From Synechocystis sp. LKSZ1 (GTDB lineage Bacteria; Cyanobacteriota; Cyanobacteriia; Cyanobacteriales; Microcystaceae), in the NCBI RefSeq assembly GCF_040436315.1, contig NZ_AP031572.1, positions 1,488,001 through 1,552,000 of the forward strand: 64,000 bases of DNA, given 5' to 3'. A program made the position numbers and the translations under genes. Below the pieces are notes generated by a model. That model was given only the letters and a program-made list of their open reading frames with translations, was not told the origin of the DNA and ran no database searches. Numbering within the stretch: the first letter of the stretch is position 1; each line of letters opens with the position of its first letter. Shown piece after piece: positions 27,720-36,318 of the stretch.

Positions 27720-27773
27720 TGGTCGGCACTAACCTCCCAAGTAAATTGTGCTAGGATTCAATCAAAAACATTC

Positions 27774-28217
27774 ATGAGCAACATCAAAATGAATCAATTG
27801 TACGAACAAGACTACAGCCAATGGGCAGAAACCATGGCCGACTTACTCGAATCAGGCAATTTTAAAGAGCTTGATATTGAAAATTTAGTGGAAGAGGTGC
27901 GGGATTTGTCAAAGCGAGAACGTGATCGCCTTTTGAGTAGCCTGCGGTTGATTGTCCATCATTTGCTGAAGTGGGATTATCAGCCCAAGCGACGCTCTCG
28001 TAGTTGGCAGGGAACAATAGAGCGAGAAAGGGCCAATATTAATCTTTATTTAAAGGATAGTCCCAGCTTAAATCGCTATTTGATCAATGAGTCTCTGTCA
28101 AAAATTTATCCTACTGCCCGAGCCGATGGATTTAAGGAAACGGGTTTAGAGCTTCCAGACACCTGTCCCTATGGCATTGATGAGGTGTTGAATCGCGTTA
28201 TTTCCCTGAGTGAATGA
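27774..28217 (+). CDS. DUF29 family protein
   Basis: The protein (147 residues from the ATG at 27774; 142 from 27789) shows the DUF29 pattern: LYEQDYSQWAETMADLL near the start, NLVEEVRDLSKRERDRLLSS, and LIVHHLLKWDYQPKRR followed by SWQGTIERERANI. DUF29 genes occur in many scattered copies in cyanobacteria and their function is unknown. An upstream extension to 27693 is rejected because it is made of ABC-ATPase debris. The gene sits at the left shoulder of the AT-rich glycan island and may itself be an insertion there. Confidence 0.85.
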   Translation: MSNIKMNQLYEQDYSQWAETMADLLESGNFKELDIENLVEEVRDLSKRERDRLLSSLRLIVHHLLKWDYQPKRRSRSWQGTIERERANINLYLKDSPSLNRYLINESLSKIYPTARADGFKETGLELPDTCPYGIDEVLNRVISLSE

Positions 28218-28331
28218 TTTCCTAAGTTGAAAAATTATTTGGTAGAGTTAGGGTAACGGTTTGTGAAGGATGATCACTGTTAAGGCCTGGTTGGGTAAGC
28301 TATTGAGTATTGGTTTTGAGCGAGTCTGTTG

Positions 28332-29624
28332 ATGTCGGATGTAATGATCCGGGTAGAAAATTTAGGTAAAAAGTACATTATCGGCCACCAAGCCCAGGGC
28401 CAGTCGAACTACGTGGCCTTGCGGGATGTTTTGACTGACGGGGCCAAGTCTTTGGTGCGGCGGTTTACGGGGCGTAGTCGGGGCCTGCGGGAAACCCAGG
28501 AGGAGTTCTGGGCCTTGAAAGATGTGTCCTTTGAGGTGAAGCGGGGGGAATGTGTTGGCATCATTGGCCGCAATGGGGCTGGGAAATCGACATTGTTAAA
28601 AATCCTCAGCCGGATTACGGAACCGACAACGGGCCGCATTGAACTGAATGGTCGAGTAGCGAGTTTATTAGAAGTGGGAACTGGCTTTCACCCTGAACTT
28701 ACAGGCCGAGAGAATATTTACCTGAATGGGGCCATCCTGGGGATGAGTCGGGCGGAAATCAAGCGCAAGTTTGATGAAATTGTGGATTTTGCGGAAGTAG
28801 AGAAATTCCTGGATACGCCGGTTAAGCGTTATTCTTCGGGCATGTATGTGCGGTTGGCGTTTGCGGTGGCGGCGCATTTGGAGCCGGAAATTTTGATTGT
28901 GGATGAGGTGTTGGCGGTGGGGGATGCGGCGTTTCAGAAGAAGTGTTTGGGGAAGATGGGGGATGTGGCAACTAAGGAGGGAAGGACAGTTTTATTTGTT
29001 AGTCATAATATGGCGGCAATTCGTAACTTATGCCAACAAGGAATTTTACTTAATCATGGTGAAATTTTGATACAAGACAAAGCAGAAATTGCTATTAAAA
29101 AGTATACAGAGAAATGTCGAAATGAGCCATCTAATTTATTAGAAGATAGAAAAGATAGAAAAGGAACAGGTGATATAAAATTTACAGCCATAAGCTTTAA
29201 AAATGAAAATAGAGAAGAAATACATACACTTTATAGTGGTCAAAATGTCCGTTTTATTTTGTATTTCAAAAATAATCTTAAGCAAGATTTAAAAAATCTA
29301 CATATAGCTATTGGAATTGATAGTTATCTCGGTGATAGAATTACTTTAATTAGTAGTGAAGTTACAAATGAAGATTTCTTATGTTTGCCTGCAAAGACTA
29401 ATAACATAGAGATTGATATAAAACGACTACCTCTAACTCAAGGGAGATACGGTCTTACGATTTATTCTACTCTTAATGGTGTTGTTGCTGACTGGATCCA
29501 AAATGCTGGATTCTTTGATGTAGAATCAGATGATTTTTATCGAAGTGGTAAGTTACCGCCAACTGGTCAAGGAAACTTTCTACTAGATTATCACTTTACA
29601 GTTCCATTATTTATTAATACATAA
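28332..29624 (+). CDS. Wzt-type polysaccharide ABC transporter ATPase (compositional chimera)
   Basis: The 430-residue protein has an N-terminal ATPase domain with Walker A GRNGAGKST, signature YSSGMYVRL, Walker B ILIVDEV and H-loop VSHN, then a C-terminal beta-rich domain (about 260-430) of the kind with which Wzt recognises the end group of its polysaccharide. The first 660 bases have the host style (GC- and GGCC-rich). After about 28990 the gene is AT-rich and GGCC-free, so the two halves have different histories. The ATG at 28332 is preferred over the TTG one codon before. The partner permease (Wzm) is not adjacent and not in the window. Confidence 0.9.
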   Translation: MSDVMIRVENLGKKYIIGHQAQGQSNYVALRDVLTDGAKSLVRRFTGRSRGLRETQEEFWALKDVSFEVKRGECVGIIGRNGAGKSTLLKILSRITEPTTGRIELNGRVASLLEVGTGFHPELTGRENIYLNGAILGMSRAEIKRKFDEIVDFAEVEKFLDTPVKRYSSGMYVRLAFAVAAHLEPEILIVDEVLAVGDAAFQKKCLGKMGDVATKEGRTVLFVSHNMAAIRNLCQQGILLNHGEILIQDKAEIAIKKYTEKCRNEPSNLLEDRKDRKGTGDIKFTAISFKNENREEIHTLYSGQNVRFILYFKNNLKQDLKNLHIAIGIDSYLGDRITLISSEVTNEDFLCLPAKTNNIEIDIKRLPLTQGRYGLTIYSTLNGVVADWIQNAGFFDVESDDFYRSGKLPPTGQGNFLLDYHFTVPLFINT

Positions 29625-29631
29625 ATTTATT

Positions 29632-30357
29632 ATGTTTTTTTGGGGAATAAAAACGTATATCAAAGAATCAATTAAGCTAAAAAATGATTATCCTGATTAT
29701 TTTAATTTTTGGGATTTAGTTAAGCTTTTTCCCAAATGGAGAACAAACTTAAATGGCAAATCTAATCCATTAAAAGATGAACAGCCTTGGATTACTTTTC
29801 TTGCGATTGATTTTCTCGAAAAAAATCTGAACAAGGATATGAGAGTTTATGAATATGGAATGGGGGGGTCAACATTATTTTTTGCAAAACGGGTTAAAGA
29901 AATTATTTCAGTAGAACATGATAAAAAATGGTTTAATTTAGTTGAAGAAAACATCAAAAAAAAAGGATATAGTAATTGGAAGGGATATTTAATAGAAGCA
30001 GAAACAAGTGTTAAGAATGTTGACATTAATGCATCTGATCCTGATTCTTATACTTCAGAAGATGAAAATTTTAAAGAAAGAACATTTAAAAACTATGCAA
30101 TGAGTATTGACAATTATCCTGATCAATATTTTGATTTAGTTTTGATTGACGGAAGAGCTAGACCTTCTTGTTTTAAGCATGCTTATAAGAAAGTCAAAAG
30201 CGGTGGTATAATTATGCTAGACAATTCTGATAGAGACTATTATTTAATTTATATAAATAAAATAGTACCTAAAAATATTGTTTCTGTTGATTTTCCAGGT
30301 TTTTGCCCTTATCTATCATCTTTAAGTAAAACTTCAGCTTGGATATTTGATGCTTAA
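29632..30357 (+). CDS. Class I SAM-dependent methyltransferase-like protein
   Basis: The 241-residue protein has a Rossmann-type core: VYEYGMGGSTLFFAKRV (about 81-97) resembles the SAM-binding glycine motif, IISVEHDKKWF the acidic residue holding the ribose, and YFDLVLIDGRARPSC the motif after strand 4. IIMLDNSDRDYY completes the fold. It probably methylates a sugar of the exported glycan; the acceptor is unknown. It follows the ABC ATPase by seven bases and is strongly AT-rich. Other uses of this fold cannot be excluded. Confidence 0.7.
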   Translation: MFFWGIKTYIKESIKLKNDYPDYFNFWDLVKLFPKWRTNLNGKSNPLKDEQPWITFLAIDFLEKNLNKDMRVYEYGMGGSTLFFAKRVKEIISVEHDKKWFNLVEENIKKKGYSNWKGYLIEAETSVKNVDINASDPDSYTSEDENFKERTFKNYAMSIDNYPDQYFDLVLIDGRARPSCFKHAYKKVKSGGIIMLDNSDRDYYLIYINKIVPKNIVSVDFPGFCPYLSSLSKTSAWIFDA

Positions 30358-30389
30358 ATATAAATCTATCCATCACAAAAATATCGCTT

Positions 30390-31619
30390 ATGCGCCTTCT
30401 CCGAATCACCACGAATTATCCTAATTATTTAAGCCAGTTCTATACAAAAAAATCAGAACTTAAAAATAAGCTTTTTTCGATACAGTATCAAAAAATAACA
30501 GATGATTGTTTTGGGTGGGCAGATTTTTGGTCAAAAGCCTTAGAACATCATGGATATGATGTTACAGAAATTATATCTAACGCAAAATATATGCAATTTG
30601 CCTGGGCAAGAGAAAACCAGATTGCCATAAATTCGGTTAATTGGCTGGAAGAAATTACACTAAGGCAAATACAATCAGTCGCACCTGAAATATTATTTGT
30701 TGATGATCATTCAACCTTTACTCCAAAGTTCATTAATCATGTCCGAGAGCAATGCCCATCAATTAGGCTCATTTTAGGTTGGTGCGGTTCTCCTATTCAT
30801 AATTATTCTGTCTTTAATAGTTATGATATCATCTTGTCGAACATTCCAGAATTGGTAACAGAATTTCAAAAACTCGGACATAAATCTTATCATGTTAATC
30901 ATGCCTTTGAGCCGAGGATCTTGGATAAAATCAACAAGCTAGTTGCACAGGATATTGATTTTTCGTTTATTGGATCCATCGTCAAAGCGTCGAATTATCA
31001 TATTGAACGTGAAGTTTTTTTAGAGAAGCTAGTCAATCAAACTAATCTAGAAATTTGGTCTGATGTTTCTTCATCATCATTACTCAACCAGAAATTGCTA
31101 CCAATTAAGCAATTTGTGCATGATTGTATTCAACCTTGTAAAAAAAATCCATTTCTATCTAAAATTATACTTAAATTACCTAAGCTTAAAAATTTCATTA
31201 AATTGAGTGATCGTCCAAGCAATAAAGATTTCATAAGTAGGTCAATTGTATTAAGATCTCACAATCCTGTGTATGGATTGGAAATGTATCAACAGCTTGC
31301 CAAATCTAAGCTAGCCTTTAACAATCATATTAATATTTCATTACAATCCGCTTCCAATATGCGCTTGTTTGAAGCGACAGGTGTTGGAACTTGTTTAATC
31401 ACTGACTGGAAAGATAATCTTACTGAACTATTCGAGTCAGATCGAGAAGTTGTAACTTATCGTAATGTTGAAGAATGTATTGAGAAAGTAAAATGGTTAC
31501 TAGAAAATGATGATGCTCGTCAAGCTATAGCTGAGGCGGGACAAAAGCGAACACTAAAAGATCATACTTTTTCCCAAAGAGCTATTCAATTAGATGAAAT
31601 AATTAGAAAATCTTTATAA
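30390..31619 (+). CDS. CgeB-like glycosyltransferase
   Basis: This 409-residue protein resembles the CgeB/GT-B 'glycosyltransferase 1_2' group. It has an N-terminal domain beginning MRLLRITTNYPNYLSQFY, a mid-region DYDII/SNIPELVTEFQKLGH with the haem-free CgeB pattern, VNHAFEPRIL, then DFSFIGSI. The C-terminal donor domain carries NNHINISLQSASNMRLFEAT and GTCLITDWKDNLTELFE. It should add a sugar to the surface glycan. AT-rich, inside the island. Donor and linkage are unknown. Confidence 0.78.
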   Translation: MRLLRITTNYPNYLSQFYTKKSELKNKLFSIQYQKITDDCFGWADFWSKALEHHGYDVTEIISNAKYMQFAWARENQIAINSVNWLEEITLRQIQSVAPEILFVDDHSTFTPKFINHVREQCPSIRLILGWCGSPIHNYSVFNSYDIILSNIPELVTEFQKLGHKSYHVNHAFEPRILDKINKLVAQDIDFSFIGSIVKASNYHIEREVFLEKLVNQTNLEIWSDVSSSSLLNQKLLPIKQFVHDCIQPCKKNPFLSKIILKLPKLKNFIKLSDRPSNKDFISRSIVLRSHNPVYGLEMYQQLAKSKLAFNNHINISLQSASNMRLFEATGVGTCLITDWKDNLTELFESDREVVTYRNVEECIEKVKWLLENDDARQAIAEAGQKRTLKDHTFSQRAIQLDEIIRKSL

Positions 31620-31660
31620 AGGAAAATGTTCACAAGATAGAATTATTGTTCTAACAGCAA

Positions 31661-32500
31661 ATGAATTCCCAGCAATCACGTTTTCTTTCAAAGGCAAAAT
31701 TTTTAGCTAAGGAGCTAATGCCTCCATTTATCTGGAAAGCATTAAAAAAGCTAAATTCACCTGAAGAGTATGGATTTTTTGGAAATTATTCTTCTTGGCA
31801 AGCGGCATTAAAAGATTCCGATGGTTATAGCTCAGATGTGATTTTAGAAAAAGTAAAGAACTCATTATTACAAGTCAAAGAAGGAAAAGCCATTTATGAG
31901 CGTGATTCTGTTTTATTTGATACAATTCAATATTCTTTTCCAGTTTTAGCCACTCTATTAAGAGTGGCATTGGAAAATGAGGCAAAATTAAGTGTGCTTG
32001 ACTTTGGTGGCTCTTTAGGCAGTTCTTACTTTCAGTGTCGAGACTTTTTAGCAGGTGTTAAAAAACTACGGTGGAGCATCGTCGAACAGCCCAACTTTGT
32101 TAAATATGGACAGAAATATTTTCAAGATAATCAACTAAAATTTTATGAAAATATAGATGCTTGTTTAGAATGTGAACAACCAGATGTTATTTTATTGTCT
32201 AGCGTAATTCAGTATTTAGAGAAACCCCATGAATTTATTGAAAACATAATCAATAAATACAATTTTTCTTATGTTTTGATTGATAGACTTGCTTTGATTG
32301 AAGACTATGATGATAGACTAGCTATTCAAAAAGTTTCTCCAGAAATATATAATGCTAGTTATCCTTCTTGGTTTTTTGGTGAATCTAAGTTCTTGAAGCA
32401 TTTCCAGGAAAAATATGAATTGATTTTTGAATTCCAGGGAACCGATAAAGTTAATATTTTGTCGAAATTTAAAGGCTTTATTTTCAAAAAAAAAGGATGA
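31661..32500 (+). CDS. Putative methyltransferase, TIGR04325 type
   Basis: The 279-residue protein matches the TIGR04325 family found in O-antigen and capsule clusters: YGFFGNYSSWQAAL near residues 34-47, SVLDFGGSLGSSYFQCR as the SAM-binding loop (about 107-123), SIVEQPNFVKYGQKYF and DVILLSSVIQYLEKPHEF. Methylation of a sugar is the usual reading for the family; activity has seldom been tested. It ends in an ATGA overlap with the next methyltransferase gene (32497-32500), so the two are coupled. Confidence 0.82.
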   Translation: MNSQQSRFLSKAKFLAKELMPPFIWKALKKLNSPEEYGFFGNYSSWQAALKDSDGYSSDVILEKVKNSLLQVKEGKAIYERDSVLFDTIQYSFPVLATLLRVALENEAKLSVLDFGGSLGSSYFQCRDFLAGVKKLRWSIVEQPNFVKYGQKYFQDNQLKFYENIDACLECEQPDVILLSSVIQYLEKPHEFIENIINKYNFSYVLIDRLALIEDYDDRLAIQKVSPEIYNASYPSWFFGESKFLKHFQEKYELIFEFQGTDKVNILSKFKGFIFKKKG

Positions 32501-33228
32501 AAACTAAATTAAAACAATTATTTGAAAAAGAGCAATTTTATCCTAGCTTGTTTGGGTTATTGATTAACCCCTTTTACTTCGCTAGAAAGGGACTCCTTGA
32601 GAATATTCAAGACTTTAGCCCATTGGTCACAGGAAAAACCCTCGACGTTGGTTGTGGAAGCAAACCCTATCAAAAACTTTTCGATGCATCAGAATATATT
32701 GGGCTAGAAATAGACTCAGAAAACAACAGAAAAAATAAAAAAGCGGACTATTTTTATCAGGGTGATAAATTTCCTTTCAATGATGAAGAATTTGATTCTG
32801 TTATTAGCAATGAAGTTTTAGAACATATTTTTAATCCTGACACCTTTTTATCTGAAATTAATCGAGTGCTGAAAAACCAAGGAACTTTATTGATTACTGT
32901 CCCGTTCGTCTGGGATGAACATGAACAACCCTATGACTATGCCCGTTATTCATCTTTTGGATTAAAATATTTACTTAATAAGTATGGATTTAAGATTATA
33001 GAATATCGAAAAAGCATGAATGATGTTAGAGTGATTTTTCAACTAATCAATGCTTATTTATACAAAAAAACAGTAACATCAAACCAATATTTTAACCTAA
33101 TGAGCACCATATTTTTAATGTCTTGGTTTAATGTATTGGGTGAACTATTATCAAAAATTCTTCCTAAAAACAACGACCTATATTTGGACAGCATTATTCT
33201 TGCTAAAAAGGAGAAAAATAATGAGTGA
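32497..33228 (+). CDS. Class I SAM-dependent methyltransferase
   Basis: The protein has 243 residues. TLDVGCGSKPYQKLFD (about 48-63) is motif I, YIGLEIDSEN follows, and FDSVISNEVLEHIFNPDTFL (about 97-116) is the post-I region of the Methyltransf_11 family. LLITVPFVWDEHEQPYDYAR follows, as in other capsule methyltransferases. It is coupled by four bases to the TIGR04325 gene and overlaps the sugar dehydratase/epimerase gene by eight bases. The methylated sugar is unknown. Confidence 0.85.
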   Translation: MKTKLKQLFEKEQFYPSLFGLLINPFYFARKGLLENIQDFSPLVTGKTLDVGCGSKPYQKLFDASEYIGLEIDSENNRKNKKADYFYQGDKFPFNDEEFDSVISNEVLEHIFNPDTFLSEINRVLKNQGTLLITVPFVWDEHEQPYDYARYSSFGLKYLLNKYGFKIIEYRKSMNDVRVIFQLINAYLYKKTVTSNQYFNLMSTIFLMSWFNVLGELLSKILPKNNDLYLDSIILAKKEKNNE

Positions 33229-34225
33229 ATTCACACAGTTTTCCCATAAAAAAACTCTCATCACAGGTGGAGTTGGTTTTATTGGTTCTTCTCTGGCGAG
33301 AAAACTCGTCAATCTTAACGCCAAAGTTACTCTCGTTGATAGTCTCATTCCCCAATATGGCGGCAATTTGTTCAATATTCATGACATTCAAGATCAAGTT
33401 ACCCTAAATATTACAGATGTTCGAGATCCCTACGCGATCGCCTACCTAGTCCAAGGGCAAGACTTTCTATTCAACCTCGCAGGACAAACCAGCCACCTTG
33501 ACTCCATGGTCGATCCCCAAACCGACTTGAACATTAACGCCTCTGCCCAACTGTCAATTCTGGAAGCCTGTCGCAAACATAACCCAGACATTACCCTCGT
33601 ATTTGCCAGCACCCGACAACTCTATGGCAAACCCCAGTATTTGCCCGTTGACGAAAATCATCCCATTCATCCCGTTGACGTTAACGGTATTAACAAACTT
33701 GCGGGTGAGTGGTATCACTTGCTTTATGATGACATTTATAACATCCGCTCCTGTGCATTACGCTTAACCAACACCTACGGGCCAGGAATGCGGGTCAAGG
33801 ACGCCCGACAAACCTTTCTCGGCATTTGGATTCGTAAACTAATTGAAGGACAGCCCATTCAAGTTTTTGGTGATGGAACCCAACTCAGGGATTTTAACTA
33901 TGTTGACGATGTAGTCGAAGCCCTTCTATGGGCCGCCATTCATCCTAAAGCTGATGGGGAAATTTTTAATCTAGGTAGCTCTGAATATGTAAATCTGAAG
34001 GACTTAGCCGCTTTAATGGTCGAAATATTCCAGGACGGCTCCTATGAATTAATTCCCTTTCCCCCGGAACGAAAAAAAATTGATATTGGTGATTACTACA
34101 GCGATTATCAAAAAATTCATCAATCCCTAGGCTGGGAGCCAAAAGTGAATTTACAAACAGGACTGGAACAAACTATTCAGTATTATCGCCAACATTATCA
34201 TCATTATTGGGAGGTAGAAGCATGA
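33221..34225 (+). CDS. Extended SDR sugar-nucleotide epimerase/dehydratase-like, catalytic Tyr replaced by Asn
   Basis: From the ATG at 33221 (AAGGAG ribosome site nine bases before) the product has 334 residues. The NAD loop TGGVGFIGSSLARKL, FASTRQLYG and GDGTQLRDFNYVDDVVEAL are those of NDP-sugar epimerases and 4,6-dehydratases. At the YXXXK active site the sequence is NGINK (in DVNGINKLAGEWYH), so Asn stands where the catalytic Tyr should be. I recall the same Asn in some close relatives, so it may mark a subfamily rather than an inactive enzyme. The DNA here is less AT-rich than its neighbours and has a GCGATCGC site at 33434. Confidence 0.85.
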   Translation: MSEFTQFSHKKTLITGGVGFIGSSLARKLVNLNAKVTLVDSLIPQYGGNLFNIHDIQDQVTLNITDVRDPYAIAYLVQGQDFLFNLAGQTSHLDSMVDPQTDLNINASAQLSILEACRKHNPDITLVFASTRQLYGKPQYLPVDENHPIHPVDVNGINKLAGEWYHLLYDDIYNIRSCALRLTNTYGPGMRVKDARQTFLGIWIRKLIEGQPIQVFGDGTQLRDFNYVDDVVEALLWAAIHPKADGEIFNLGSSEYVNLKDLAALMVEIFQDGSYELIPFPPERKKIDIGDYYSDYQKIHQSLGWEPKVNLQTGLEQTIQYYRQHYHHYWEVEA

Positions 34226-35316
34226 TCAAAATGAACGACTTTGCGGGCGAACCCGAAGAACTGTTACAAGAACAAATATCAGCAGTTGAAAAAGTACTTC
34301 GTTCCGGCTGGTATGTTTTGGGGCCAGAAGTTAAAAATTTTGAGAAATTATGGGCTGAAAACTGTTTGGTTAACCATGCGGTTGGTGTAGCCAATGGAAT
34401 GGAAGCGTTAGAAATTGGGCTATTGAGCCTAAACCTCCAACCGGATGATGAAATCATCACCACTCCCATGACGGCCTTTGCCACAGTTTTAGCCATCATT
34501 CGAGCAGGAGCCGTGCCCGTATTAGCAGATATCGATCCCCAGACAGGTTTGTTAGATCCAGATAGCGTTGAACGGTGTATCAGTCCCAAAACTAAAGCTA
34601 TTTTATTAGTGCATCTCTATGGACAAATTCGCCAAATGGATCGGTGGCAGGATCTCTATCAACATTACAACCTAACTCTATTAGAGGATTGCGCCCAATG
34701 CCATTTAGCCACCTGGCAAGGTCAAGCTGGAGGTAGTTTTGGTATCTGGGGGGCTTATAGCTTCTATCCCACCAAAAATCTAGGGGCTATTGGAGATGCC
34801 GGGGCCTTAGTGACCAATGATCTGGCGATCGCCCAACAAGCCATTATTTTGCGTAATTATGGTCAGACCCAAAGGTATCACCATCCAGAAATTGGCTTAA
34901 ATAGTCGCCTTGATGAACTCCAAGCTGCTTTGCTATCTGTTCGTCTCAAATGGTTAGCCGAGTTTACACAACAAAGAAAATATATTGCCAATTGTTATCT
35001 TACAAAAATTACTAATCCCAAAATTACACTTTTAGATCCTCCCCAAGACCAAGAAAACCATGTCTATCATCTTTTTGTTATCAAGACCGACCAAAGAGAA
35101 CGACTAATGGAACACTTAAACAAAAGTGAGATTAATAATCTATCTCATTATCCCATTCCTATTCACCACCAAGAACCTTGTTTAGGAATTAGAACTGACC
35201 CCCAAGGTCTAAAATATGCTGAAATCCATGCAGATCAATGTTTATCATTACCTTGTCATCCGCAAATGACTGATCCACAAATTCTTCGGGTTATTGAGGT
35301 TATCAATGAATACTAA
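34222..35316 (+). CDS. DegT/DnrJ/EryC1/StrS sugar aminotransferase
   Basis: The 364-residue PLP enzyme should aminate a keto-sugar nucleotide, probably the product of the SDR enzyme just upstream (ATGA overlap). The PLP lysine is Lys185 in SFYPTKNLGAIGDAG. GVANGMEALEIGL and LLEDCAQCHLATWQG are the other family signatures, the latter holding the Asp that binds the PLP nitrogen. Start at ATG 34222 with GGGAGG ribosome site (34209-34214); a TTG five codons earlier is less likely. A HIP1 site (34825) lies inside the gene. It overlaps the next gene by 11 bases. Confidence 0.92.
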   Translation: MIKMNDFAGEPEELLQEQISAVEKVLRSGWYVLGPEVKNFEKLWAENCLVNHAVGVANGMEALEIGLLSLNLQPDDEIITTPMTAFATVLAIIRAGAVPVLADIDPQTGLLDPDSVERCISPKTKAILLVHLYGQIRQMDRWQDLYQHYNLTLLEDCAQCHLATWQGQAGGSFGIWGAYSFYPTKNLGAIGDAGALVTNDLAIAQQAIILRNYGQTQRYHHPEIGLNSRLDELQAALLSVRLKWLAEFTQQRKYIANCYLTKITNPKITLLDPPQDQENHVYHLFVIKTDQRERLMEHLNKSEINNLSHYPIPIHHQEPCLGIRTDPQGLKYAEIHADQCLSLPCHPQMTDPQILRVIEVINEY

Positions 35317-36280
35317 CCAATGCAAAACAGAACATTTTTGTACGTTATTTGATCATAAGTTTCTGCCGATGGGAATGAGTCTTCATCAATCCCTGATGAC
35401 CCACGCTCAACCCTTTCATTTATGGATTATTTGCATGGATGAATTAGTAGAAAAACAGCTTAAAATTTTAGATTTACCTCAAGTAACTTCAATCCCATTG
35501 CAAGAAATAGAAACCCCAGAATTATTAGCTGTTAAGCCAGAAAGGAGTCAAGGGGAATATTGTTGGACGCTGACACCCTTTACTTTTACAGCCGTTTTTC
35601 AAAAACAGCCTGACGTAGAAAGGGTAACCTACCTTGACGCTGATCTCTACTTTTTTAGGAATCCACAAATTCTAATTAAGGAATTTGAAGAAAGTGGCAG
35701 AGATGTTTTAATCACAGAACACGGTTATGCGCCAGAATATGATCAAACATTATTGTATGGCAAATTTTGTGTTCAGTTTTTAACCATCAAAAACAACACT
35801 GACGGTAATAAAATTATTCAATGGTGGAAAAACAAGTGCTTAATGTGGTGTTCTGACTATTTAATGGATGGAAAATTTGGTGATCAAAAATATTTAGATA
35901 TTTGGCCTATCATTTTTTCTAAAAATATTTGGATCTTACAACAAAAAGAGAACACTCTTGCTCCGTGGAATGTTACTTATTTTCAAAAACACTTAGGCTT
36001 TCAGCTATTTCCGGTATTTTATCACTTTCATAGCTTGAGAATAATCAATTCTAGAACCATTTTGTTATTCTATAACTACACAATAATCAGCAATGCTATT
36101 ATATTTTATGAAAGTTACTGTCAAAGCTTAATTAAAAACTTGAAAAAAATGAAAGAATTAAATATTCCAGTAAATAATATCGGCTTTGCTAAATTCTTTG
36201 ATGATTGGTCAATTAAACAATGGATAAAATATTTGATAAATAGAAAAATAAGATTTAAAATCTTACCTGATTTCGATTAA
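35306..36280 (+). CDS. GT8-like glycosyltransferase
   Basis: This 324-residue protein starts with a short Asn/Cys-rich stretch, then FCTLFDHKFLPMGMSLHQSL and, near residues 105-120, RVTYLDADLYFFRNP: a DXD metal site in the setting usual for GT8 retaining enzymes. TENWCWTLTPF-like EYCWTLTPFTFTAVF precedes it. The C-terminal 100 residues are aromatic and AT-codon rich with no clear domain. Its start overlaps the aminotransferase gene by 11 bases, so transfer of the amino-sugar made by the preceding two enzymes is plausible. Composition returns to strongly AT-rich in the second half of this gene. Confidence 0.75.
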   Translation: MNTNQCKTEHFCTLFDHKFLPMGMSLHQSLMTHAQPFHLWIICMDELVEKQLKILDLPQVTSIPLQEIETPELLAVKPERSQGEYCWTLTPFTFTAVFQKQPDVERVTYLDADLYFFRNPQILIKEFEESGRDVLITEHGYAPEYDQTLLYGKFCVQFLTIKNNTDGNKIIQWWKNKCLMWCSDYLMDGKFGDQKYLDIWPIIFSKNIWILQQKENTLAPWNVTYFQKHLGFQLFPVFYHFHSLRIINSRTILLFYNYTIISNAIIFYESYCQSLIKNLKKMKELNIPVNNIGFAKFFDDWSIKQWIKYLINRKIRFKILPDFD

Positions 36281-36318
36281 TTCTTGTTACAAGAAAAGAT
36301 TTATATCATAATAAAAAC

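Noticed and set aside
27693-27773. N-terminal extension of the DUF29 gene from a GTG at 27693.
   Set aside because: These codons read as a scrap of an ABC ATPase (VVAHLEPEI) and do not belong to DUF29 proteins, which begin near LYEQDY.
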